Assembly (NCBI GenBank): GCA_949287685.1
Contig: CASEHF010000003.1
Coordinates: 1-53,857, forward strand
Origin: an uncultured Christensenella sp.
GTDB lineage: Bacteria > Bacillota > Clostridia > Christensenellales > UBA1242
DNA length: 53,857 nucleotides
Direction of reading: 5' to 3'
This document shows, in pieces, positions 9,206 through 16,401 of this stretch (position 1 is the stretch's first letter; each line of letters begins with the position of its first letter). The notes under the pieces are model-generated. The model was given only the letters and a program-made list of their open reading frames with translations, was not told where the DNA came from and ran no database searches. The translations under genes were made by a program, and so were the position numbers.

Positions 9206-11593
9206 ATGTTAGAAAAAAGATATGACTTCAACTCGCGCGAAAAGCACTGGCAGGAATACTGGCGTGAAAACGAAATTTACAAATTCGACCCGCAGGCAAA
9301 GGACCGCTATACCATCGACACCCCGCCACCTACAATCAGCGGTATAATTCACCTAGGCCATGTGTTTAGTTACACGCAAATCGATGTAATCGCTAGACAC
9401 CAGCGTATGCTAGGAAAGTCCGTATTTTTCCCTTTTGGGTATGATGACAACGGTCTCCCTACCGAGCGCTATGTACAGCGCGAAAAAAAGGTAAAAATGG
9501 CAGAAACTACTCGCGGGGACTTTATAAATCTTTGTCTAGATACAACCAAGCAAATGAAGGAAGTCTACGAGAATGTATTCTCGAGCGCAGGTCACAGTGC
9601 GGACTTTAGCCACGCGTACTCCTCAATTTCTCCGCGCACCCAAGAGATTAGCCAGCGCAGTTTTATCGAGTTATACAAGGCTGGTGAAATCGAGCGCCGC
9701 AACAGCGCGAGCCTGTGGTGTCCTGAGTGTAGGACCACAATTGCGCAGTCCGAGGTCGACACTGTCGAGACTGAGAGCGTGATGAACTACATATACTTTA
9801 CCGTAAAGGAAAGCGGCGAGAAACTAAAAATTGCTACCACCCGCCCCGAACTACTGTCTGCGTGCGTGTGTGTGTTCGTACATCCCGAGGACAAGGCGCG
9901 TATAAACCTTGTTGGCAAGACCGCTATTAGTCCGCTATACAACCGCGAGGTGCCGATACTTGCGAACCCCGATGTAGATATGGAAAAAGGCACTGGGGCT
10001 GTAATGTGCTGTACCTTTGGTGATGAGGCAGATGCCAAGTGGCAAAAGGAATTTAACCTACCCGTACTCGAGGCAATCGGCTACAACGGCCGTATGACCG
10101 AGTTGGCGGGCGAATTTGCGGGACTAAAGATACGAGAGGCACGCGAAAAAATCATTGAAAAAATGAAATTAGAGGGGCTACTCTACGACCAAAAACCGCT
10201 CACCCACTTAGTCGCCACTCACGAGCGCTGCGGTACCGAAATTGAACTACTAATAAAGCCGCAGTGGTTTATCAAAATGCTAAATCACAAAGATGAGATA
10301 TACAAGGCTGGCGAGCAAGTAAAATGGTACCCCGAGCATATGCAAAAGCGCTTTTTAAACTGGGTCGAGGGGCTAAAATGGGACTGGTGTATCAGTCGAC
10401 AAAGATTTTACGGGATTCCTTTCCCCGTGTGGTATTGTGCCGACTGTGGCGAAGTGATTTTGGCAGATTTGGCCGACCTCCCTGTAGACCCCACGGCTTC
10501 TACTCCAAAGCACCCGTGTCCAAAGTGTGGCAGTACGCACTTTGAGCCTGAGCGCGATGTAATGGACACTTGGGCGACAAGTTCCCTCACTCCGCAGATT
10601 TGCACTGATTTGATTACTAACAAGGGACTAGACAACGCTTATATTCCTATGGACCTCCGCCCGAATGCGCACGACAACATACGCGTATGGGACTTTTATA
10701 CCATTGCGAAGTCGCTACTGCACTTTAAGAGCCTCCCGTGGCGCGATGTGATGATTAGCGGCTGGGGACTGAGTGCAACGGGTAATAAGTTGTCAAAATC
10801 TAAGAGTTCGGGCGGCACCCCTACCCCATTAGAAACATTTAAGCAGTATTCTGCCGATGTAACTAGATACTGGGCAAGTAATGCAAGCCTCGGTAAAGAT
10901 GTGTATATCAAGGAGGAGGAGTTCAAAAACGGCTTTAAACTAATGCAAAAAATTTGGAATGCGAGCCGCTTTGTGCTATCTTTCCTCGAGGAATACACCC
11001 CTACGCAACCTACTACACTCCTCCCTATGGATGAATGGATACTCGACCGCTACCGCACGACTTATCAAAAATTTATGGCGTACCTAGATAGGTACGAAAT
11101 GGGACTCGGACTAAACGAACTCGAGCAACTATTCTGGACTTTTTGCGATGATTATATCGAAATCGCGAAAAACCGCCTGTATAAACCCGAGATTTACGGC
11201 GAGGCGGCAAAAGAATCCGCGCAGTACGCCGCTAGTATGGTGCTAAACGGAATACTAAAATTATTTTCAATCTATATGCCGCATATTACCGAGGAGATTT
11301 ATCAAAGTTATTACGCCACACTTGAGGGCGAAAAATCTATTCATATTAGCCGTTACCTCGACCTCGGCGCACCCCACGACACTCGCGGGGGCGACATCGT
11401 GTGCGATATAATTTCTCAAATTCGCGGATTTAAGTCGCAACAAGGACTAAGCATAAAAGAGGAACTAAACAAAGTAACACTTACAGGCTATGATGACTTT
11501 GTGCGCGAGTGTGCAGATGATATCAAGGCCGTTTGCAATATCCAGACTCTCGAATTTAGCGAGGGCGAAAAGGGTGTCTTTATCGAGGCATAA
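9206..11593 (+). CDS. valS: valine-tRNA ligase, short form
   Basis: Class I aminoacyl-tRNA synthetase charging tRNA-Val. The HIGH motif appears as HLGH (residues 49-52) and KMSKS as KLSKS (about 530), with a CP1 editing insertion between them, two zinc-knuckle pairs (CPEC near 173, CADC/CPKC near 410-435) and an anticodon-binding domain after about 600. At 795 residues it is shorter than the ~880-950 of typical bacterial ValRS and lacks the C-terminal coiled-coil arm. The start has AAAGGA upstream. No T-box leader was seen in the 262 bp before it. Confidence 0.95.
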   Translation: MLEKRYDFNSREKHWQEYWRENEIYKFDPQAKDRYTIDTPPPTISGIIHLGHVFSYTQIDVIARHQRMLGKSVFFPFGYDDNGLPTERYVQREKKVKMAETTRGDFINLCLDTTKQMKEVYENVFSSAGHSADFSHAYSSISPRTQEISQRSFIELYKAGEIERRNSASLWCPECRTTIAQSEVDTVETESVMNYIYFTVKESGEKLKIATTRPELLSACVCVFVHPEDKARINLVGKTAISPLYNREVPILANPDVDMEKGTGAVMCCTFGDEADAKWQKEFNLPVLEAIGYNGRMTELAGEFAGLKIREAREKIIEKMKLEGLLYDQKPLTHLVATHERCGTEIELLIKPQWFIKMLNHKDEIYKAGEQVKWYPEHMQKRFLNWVEGLKWDWCISRQRFYGIPFPVWYCADCGEVILADLADLPVDPTASTPKHPCPKCGSTHFEPERDVMDTWATSSLTPQICTDLITNKGLDNAYIPMDLRPNAHDNIRVWDFYTIAKSLLHFKSLPWRDVMISGWGLSATGNKLSKSKSSGGTPTPLETFKQYSADVTRYWASNASLGKDVYIKEEEFKNGFKLMQKIWNASRFVLSFLEEYTPTQPTTLLPMDEWILDRYRTTYQKFMAYLDRYEMGLGLNELEQLFWTFCDDYIEIAKNRLYKPEIYGEAAKESAQYAASMVLNGILKLFSIYMPHITEEIYQSYYATLEGEKSIHISRYLDLGAPHDTRGGDIVCDIISQIRGFKSQQGLSIKEELNKVTLTGYDDFVRECADDIKAVCNIQTLEFSEGEKGVFIEA

Positions 11594-11625
11594 AGCCCCC
11601 TTTTTTTATTAAAAGTAAAAAAGTG

Positions 11626-11653
11626 TTGACAAATTTAAACTTTTATGTAAAAT
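11626..11653 (+). promoter_or_regulatory. promoter of the 124-aa orphan gene
   Basis: TTGACA (11626-11631), 16-bp spacer, TAAAAT (11648-11653), 35 bp before the ATG at 11689. Confidence 0.65.
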
Positions 11654-11688
11654 TTTATCAACTTAAAAGAGCAACTGAGGTAAACTAA

Positions 11689-12063
11689 ATGAGAATGTTA
11701 GATGATGTAATTGTAATTAACGATAAGTATGAGAGCGAAGGCGTAAAAAAAGGTATGCGAGGGACTATACTTGATGCCGATATTCGGTGGAATAGTTTTT
11801 GTGTTAATTTCCAAGACCAGCGCGTATACGATAGGGAATTTATGAGCGTTGAGGACAATATATTTAAATTAGAGGATGATATTTACACCGCCATTAAAAT
11901 TGAGGACTTGGAATTGTTTAAGGAGGGCGGTATGACTGATGAGGGCTTATATAGGAACCTGCCCGAAAACCATAAAGATTGGTGGTGCAAGGTCGAAAAC
12001 GGCTTTATTATGAACCTTGAGGGTAAAAAGAAAAATAAAATTCCATACGATTACGATAGTTAA
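11689..12063 (+). CDS. small acidic hypothetical protein
   Basis: 124 residues. The first ~65 (VIVINDKYESEGVKKGMRG, then alternating hydrophobic strands) look like a small beta-barrel of the KOW/SH3 kind, with the G-x-x-G-x-I pattern of domains that bind RNA or protein; this is a guess from pattern only. The second half is charged and Trp-rich (KDWWCK). CTGAGG precedes the ATG. Its last codons, ATACGATTACGATAGTTAA, recur with one change at about 12125-12143, a small direct duplication in the 3' UTR. Confidence 0.65.
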   Translation: MRMLDDVIVINDKYESEGVKKGMRGTILDADIRWNSFCVNFQDQRVYDREFMSVEDNIFKLEDDIYTAIKIEDLELFKEGGMTDEGLYRNLPENHKDWWCKVENGFIMNLEGKKKNKIPYDYDS

Positions 12064-12230
12064 AACACCTATTATGTATGACTATACTAGGAGACTTCTA
12101 TCCTGATATAATTATAGTTTTGTATTATACGATTATGATAGTTAAGCATAATTAAACTTAAAAATTTTTAGTTTTTAAATCTAAATAAAAAGCCTAGGCT
12201 ATTTAGTATAAAGTTAGAGTAATTTAAAGA

Positions 12231-12290
12231 TTGCGCTTTAGGAAATGAAATTTGTATTTATAAGCATTTTCCTAAGGCGCAACTTTTTTT
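12231..12290 (+). terminator. strong terminator before the 518-aa gene
   Basis: TTGCGCTTTAGGAAA (12231-12245) pairs with TTTCCTAAGGCGCAA (12268-12282) with one G-U pair, followed by seven Ts. It ends the 124-aa gene transcript. Confidence 0.85.
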
Positions 12291-12299
12291 ACTAGGGTA

Positions 12300-12328
12300 T
12301 TGAAAAGTTAGGCGCAGTGTGTTATAAT
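12300..12328 (+). promoter_or_regulatory. promoter of the 518-aa orphan
   Basis: TTGAAA (12300-12305), 17 bp, TATAAT (12323-12328). An in-frame ATG at 12317 and another at 12329 fall in or beside the promoter, so the coding start must be the ATG at 12356. Confidence 0.8.
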
Positions 12329-12355
12329 ATGGAAAAACAAAAAGGAAGTGACACT

Positions 12356-13912
12356 ATGCGTGAATACACTCACGGCAAAACAAAGGTCTTTCCGCAGTAT
12401 TACTACCAAAAGCCCTTTGTACCGCTCGATAATGTATACCAAAACCCCACTCGCACCAGTTTTTTAATGGTAAATCAAAACCTGATTACCCCAAAAGAAG
12501 CGCGCTGGTTAATAGGCAAAAAAGAGAGTACCGCCACATTCGGCCCAGGCCCACTCGGAATGGCGAAGTTCGAATACTACGAGGGGCGACTGTCTCCTAT
12601 CGTTCTTGCTGCCATTGAACAGACCTATTTTGACAACGATTACGCCATGCAAGGGACAATCCTCAAAAATCTACGCAACATTGTAGGGGTTGACTACCAA
12701 AACCTAATGTTTTATGCGCAGAATAAAGAGGCGGAAAACCTAACCCTGCGCATATTGGAGCGCGACTACTACCTATTATGCAATCTAGCCGCACGCGCGG
12801 TAGTCGAGCGCATAATTACTGGGCCCTCCCGCGCCAATATTTCTATCAAACTCAGCGAGCAGTTTAACAAGGTCGCACGCTTGCCTATTACCTACACCCC
12901 AAACTTTACGACCACGCTCGCAAATGAGGAATATATGCTTGACTTTATTCACAAAAACGCCCTCAGCGATGCGCAAATACGCGATACTATTTATAGGGCA
13001 ATAGATGCGTTTCCTCTCACAAAGCCCAGCCCTGACTTTGTGTCCAACTGGCGTGCGTATCTCGATATACACCTAGCAGAACTCGGCACCAAGCCACCAG
13101 CCCAAAGCACCACCCAGAAAGTAGGTGTGATGACTGACTTTACCCCAACCGCGCGAATGGGCGACCTAATGGCGACACTTCCAAAAGAAAAGCGGCGCTT
13201 TGGAGTAGATGAAAAGTACATAAAAGCAGGCGATTTTGTCGACTTAAAGAGTTTTTTTAATGCCGATGTTGCAAATATTTTTTACGCCCCTAAATACGCG
13301 CTCGAAAACGAAGAGGGACACACAGCCTTTACGACTATGCAGGAGCAAGAGGCGTGCTTTTTAGGATACGCACAGCGCGCGATGACCTATAGGTTCTTAA
13401 ACACGCTCGAGTACCTCAAGAGCATTCACAAAATCGAGCCCGAGACTATAGATATCCTCACCCCCCTATTATATTCAAATCTATTAGGAAACAAAGTTAA
13501 CCTACTCGTAGATTTCGGCAAACTCTACTTCCTCGTTACAAACAATCAACTGTCTGCACTGCGCCCGCATTACTTTAGTCTAATCGAGGCGGAAAAAGCA
13601 AATTTAAACTGGATTTATGCCGACCATTGCGAAAATCTGCAAGACAAATTACCAGAATCTCGCGCCTTGATAAAACCGTGTCTAAATGCATCTACTCGGA
13701 AGCAAGCAGACTTATTCCGCTACACAAACGATTTACAACCACAATACGAGTATGTGTTCTCGAGACTGTATAGACAGGACCGCACCGACCCTATCGACTA
13801 TAAAATACAGGATGGCGGGAAATATGCGTATTACAAGAAAAAAATACAAAACGACTTGGCACCCGTAAACGAAAATGATTTTCACCCCATAAAAGATTTT
13901 AGTAGATTCTAA
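12356..13912 (+). CDS. hypothetical 518-residue protein
   Basis: The start at 12356 follows AAAGGAAGTG and lies ~20 bp after the predicted transcription start; upstream in-frame codons overlap the -10 box. There is no signal peptide and no membrane helix. Tyr- and Asn-rich segments alternate with helical stretches, giving a soluble cytoplasmic look. No catalytic motif is evident: no HExxH, Walker motif or HTH. Codon use matches the neighbours, so it is not obviously imported. It is monocistronic, bounded by its own promoter and a terminator that overlaps its stop codon. Confidence 0.75.
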   Translation: MREYTHGKTKVFPQYYYQKPFVPLDNVYQNPTRTSFLMVNQNLITPKEARWLIGKKESTATFGPGPLGMAKFEYYEGRLSPIVLAAIEQTYFDNDYAMQGTILKNLRNIVGVDYQNLMFYAQNKEAENLTLRILERDYYLLCNLAARAVVERIITGPSRANISIKLSEQFNKVARLPITYTPNFTTTLANEEYMLDFIHKNALSDAQIRDTIYRAIDAFPLTKPSPDFVSNWRAYLDIHLAELGTKPPAQSTTQKVGVMTDFTPTARMGDLMATLPKEKRRFGVDEKYIKAGDFVDLKSFFNADVANIFYAPKYALENEEGHTAFTTMQEQEACFLGYAQRAMTYRFLNTLEYLKSIHKIEPETIDILTPLLYSNLLGNKVNLLVDFGKLYFLVTNNQLSALRPHYFSLIEAEKANLNWIYADHCENLQDKLPESRALIKPCLNASTRKQADLFRYTNDLQPQYEYVFSRLYRQDRTDPIDYKIQDGGKYAYYKKKIQNDLAPVNENDFHPIKDFSRF

Positions 13913-13924
13913 AATCTTTTTTCT
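13891..13924 (+). terminator. terminator overlapping the stop codon
   Basis: AAAAGATTTTAG (13891-13902) and CTAAAATCTTTT (13909-13920) form a perfect 12-bp stem with a 6-nt loop. The gene's TAA (13910-13912) is in the 3' arm. Confidence 0.75.
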
Positions 13925-14121
13925 TTTCAATAACTAAAGTCTAAAATAACCGATTTAAAATCATAAAGTTATTTTTGTCCGCATAACAAAATAAAAACGC
14001 CCCAAAACTGCAACTAAAAAATCAATAAAATCACTTTAAATTTACGATTTTCCGTTCACAAATTTTGAGGTCATTAAGTGGTTGATATTAGCATAAAATA
14101 GTATTGTTAGGGTGAAAAGTT

Positions 14122-14577
14122 ATGAAAATACATATTTTTTACGGTTTTTTCGCGATTTTTTGCGTATTTTTCACAATTTTCGCGATTTTATGTGCCGCGG
14201 GAGTGTGGCGGATTGGTTTGGTCGAGAGTAGTAGTATGTCTCCCGCGCTCCAAAAAGGTGACTTTGTCCTATTTAGTCCACAAGCGGAATATGCAATCGG
14301 CGACATTGTGTGCTATATAGATGCTTCGCGGCTAACCGCTCATCGCATTACCGCAATTTCGCCCGAAGCTATCACCACAAAAGGCGATAATGGCGCAGTG
14401 ACTAACACATTACCAGCCAACCAAATTTTAGGCAAAGTCGTGCTAAATTCCTCATTTTTAGGTGGAATATTAGCATTTTTTCAACATTTTTGGGGTATTT
14501 TTGTTATTTTTCTCGTAATTTTATTTGTTTTTGCCCTTACAAAAAAGCGAGACAGTCTCCCTCAGCGCGGTGCATAG
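14122..14577 (+). CDS. SipW-type signal peptidase I
   Basis: Membrane-bound serine peptidase that removes signal peptides. The N-terminal membrane helix spans about residues 5-29. The catalytic serine lies in SSSMSP (Ser38). Where bacterial enzymes have lysine, this one has histidine (AHRIT, His74), and KGDN (Asp89) follows, the Ser-His arrangement of archaeal/eukaryotic and SipW-like peptidases. A second membrane helix is at the C-terminus. SipW enzymes in Bacillus process biofilm fibre proteins, but no such substrate gene is adjacent here. 151 residues is near the family minimum. Confidence 0.9.
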   Translation: MKIHIFYGFFAIFCVFFTIFAILCAAGVWRIGLVESSSMSPALQKGDFVLFSPQAEYAIGDIVCYIDASRLTAHRITAISPEAITTKGDNGAVTNTLPANQILGKVVLNSSFLGGILAFFQHFWGIFVIFLVILFVFALTKKRDSLPQRGA

Positions 14578-14640
14578 GCGCACTCCCGATATAATGTAAA
14601 TAAGGCAACACGCTTCGTGTGATTTTTTACGGTTAGTTTG

Positions 14641-14800
14641 AGGTTGTTTAAAGCGGAATAGGTCCTTCGTCTGAAGGCGCTGCGGGTCGAGGCTCAGGAT
14701 GCCTTCCCGCTTGCGGGAAGTCTGGCGCGTGAATGACTACCACAATGAGAAACGCATACTCTCGCGCCAGCCCCCTCATTCCGCTCTAAACACCATATCG
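14641..14800. repeat. interspersed repeat block, modules A and C
   Basis: Module A begins at AAGCGGAATAGGTCCTTCG (14651) and ends at CTCAGGATG (~14701). It runs into module C: the palindrome CTTCCCGCTTGCGGGAAG (~14704-14721), then TGGCGCGTGA and, in inverse, TCTCGCGCCAG (~14762). This fills most of the 306-bp gap between the SipW-like gene and pyruvate kinase. Confidence 0.8.
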
Positions 14801-14883
14801 CGGGCATGACTACACACTTTAAACCAACCCAAAAAGCGTTTTTTATATATTTTTTTTGATTTTTTAAGCATATTTTTTATTTT

Positions 14884-15915
14884 TTATAGAGCCACTTTGA
14901 CTCCGTAGATGTGCTTTTCCGCCTCAATAATAATATTCGACATCGTACGGACTACATTTACGGGGTCGATACCCGAGGCAGTCTCCCCCGATAGCATTGT
15001 GGCGGTCGTTTCATCATAAATAGCGTTCGCCACATCGTTCACTTCTGCACGGGTCGGGCGAGTCGAGTTTGTCATACTCTCCAGCATTTCAGTAGCCACA
15101 ACGCAGGTCTTTTTCTTAACATTGCACAGCGAAATCAACTTTTTTTGTATAGGCGGAATTTTCTCGAGCGGAATCTCCACCCCCAAGTCACCGCGCGCCA
15201 CCATTAGCCCATCGCTAACATCGAGAATCTCCGCAGCGTGCTTGACTCCCGAGGCGTTCTCGATTTTTGAAATAATTTTGATGTTTTCGCCGCCATTTTC
15301 CGCCAAAAACTTACGGATATCGAGGACATTTTGCTTGTTGCTGACAAAACTAATCGCTAAAAAGTCCGCTTTGTTCTTAATTGCGAACTTTATGTCGATT
15401 TTATCCGCTTCCGAAAGATATGGAGTGCTCGGCACCAGCCCAGGGACATTTAGTCCCTTGTGGTCCGACAACTTCCCCCCAAACAGCACGCGACAATGAA
15501 TATCGGTGCTAGTGACCCTTTCGACACTGAAAATCATCATTCCGTTATTGGCAAAAATTTTGTCGCCCGCTTTCACATCACAAACTAATTGCGGATAGCG
15601 CAGCCCCACGATCTTTTCATCACCAACAACCGCGCGGCTAGTAAAGGTAAACTTATCGCCCTCGACAAGCATCACACTACCATTGCGAAAGGTACCTATG
15701 CGGATTTCTGGCCCCTTGGTATCAATCATCAGTTTGACCTTACCCGCATCGCGCAAGGGCTGGAGTTTGTCAATCAGCGCCTGGTGCGACTCCAATGTCC
15801 CGTGGCTCATATTTAGCCTAGCGACATCCATACCTTCTTTATTCATTTCCGCCATAATGCTGGCATCATCGCACGCAGGTCCGAGCGTGCAAATTATCTT
15901 TGTAATTCTCTTCAT
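14884..15915 (-). CDS. pyk: pyruvate kinase lacking the C-terminal domain
   Basis: Glycolytic enzyme converting PEP and ADP to pyruvate and ATP. Catalytic parts are intact: TKIICTLGPA at the N-terminus, ARLNMSHG, the B domain with IDTKGPEIR before it, SKIENASGV (active-site Lys and Glu), ARGDLG and the signature TRAEVNDVANAI with SGETASG. It stops at 343 residues, about 130 short of the usual ~475: the C-terminal allosteric domain is missing. The TAA is natural and nothing downstream resembles the lost domain. No Shine-Dalgarno sequence precedes the ATG; the -10 box is so close that the mRNA may be leaderless. Confidence 0.93.
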   Translation of the reverse strand: MKRITKIICTLGPACDDASIMAEMNKEGMDVARLNMSHGTLESHQALIDKLQPLRDAGKVKLMIDTKGPEIRIGTFRNGSVMLVEGDKFTFTSRAVVGDEKIVGLRYPQLVCDVKAGDKIFANNGMMIFSVERVTSTDIHCRVLFGGKLSDHKGLNVPGLVPSTPYLSEADKIDIKFAIKNKADFLAISFVSNKQNVLDIRKFLAENGGENIKIISKIENASGVKHAAEILDVSDGLMVARGDLGVEIPLEKIPPIQKKLISLCNVKKKTCVVATEMLESMTNSTRPTRAEVNDVANAIYDETTATMLSGETASGIDPVNVVRTMSNIIIEAEKHIYGVKVAL

Positions 15916-15923
15916 AATGTATT

Positions 15924-15952
15924 ATTATACTAAATCAAGCGAAAATATACAA
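15924..15952 (-). promoter_or_regulatory. pyk promoter abutting the start codon
   Basis: On the minus strand TTGTAT (15952-15947), 17 bp, then TATAAT (15929-15924). The -10 box ends 8 bp before the ATG, so the transcript would begin within 1-3 nt of the start codon. Confidence 0.6.
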
Positions 15953-16037
15953 ATCAAATGTCGTATTTTATGTAAAAAAGTCGACTTTGTATGAAAAAAT
16001 GACACAGTGTTCAATTTTTCGGTATAGCAAAAAACAT

Positions 16038-16065
16038 TTGCTTTTTTTCGCAATTCTAGTATAAT
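16038..16065 (+). promoter_or_regulatory. promoter of the 58-aa gene
   Basis: TTGCTT (16038-16043), 16 bp, TATAAT (16060-16065), 22 bp before the ATG. Confidence 0.65.
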
Positions 16066-16087
16066 GTAGATAAAAGGAGAGGAATTT

Positions 16088-16264
16088 ATGAAAAATATCA
16101 TATTAAAAATCGAGGACCCAAACGCTCAGGTTAGCCCCTATCCTGAGATTTTACCCCAGTACCCCGATATGTTAAAAAAGATGAAAGACAGGCTTTACCA
16201 CCTAAACTCACGCAAGGCTTCCTCTGAGAAAAAAGCAGCAGCCACGCCTAAAACCAAGGTGTAA
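16088..16264 (+). CDS. small basic protein, 58 residues
   Basis: Short gene with a full set of signals: consensus -10 box, AAGGAGAGG eight bases before the ATG, and a strong terminator 17 bp after the stop. The first half is hydrophobic/acidic with Pro-Tyr-Pro repeats (SPYPEILPQYPDMLKK); the tail is rich in Lys and Ala (SEKKAAATPKTKV). No family is recognised. It sits divergently between pyk and ppdK, so a link to the PEP/pyruvate node is conceivable but unproven. Confidence 0.7.
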   Translation: MKNIILKIEDPNAQVSPYPEILPQYPDMLKKMKDRLYHLNSRKASSEKKAAATPKTKV

Positions 16265-16280
16265 AATTTGTCTTTATACA

Positions 16281-16312
16281 AAAACCGCACTATATAGACA
16301 GTGCGGTTTTTT
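16281..16312. terminator. bidirectional terminator
   Basis: AAAACCGCAC (16281-16290) and GTGCGGTTTT (16301-16310) form a 10-11 bp stem with T runs on both strands. It serves the 58-aa gene on the plus strand and ppdK on the minus strand. Confidence 0.88.
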
Positions 16313-16401
16313 ATTCATATTTACTTTTTTAATTTTCGCCTCTACGACAAAATCAACCAAAGGCGTACCGTTTTCATTAATCTACTACCCAAAGTACCGA
16401 C

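Noticed and set aside
12317..12355. Earlier in-frame start codons for the 518-aa gene
   Set aside because: The first overlaps the promoter -10 region and the second lies at or before the transcription start.
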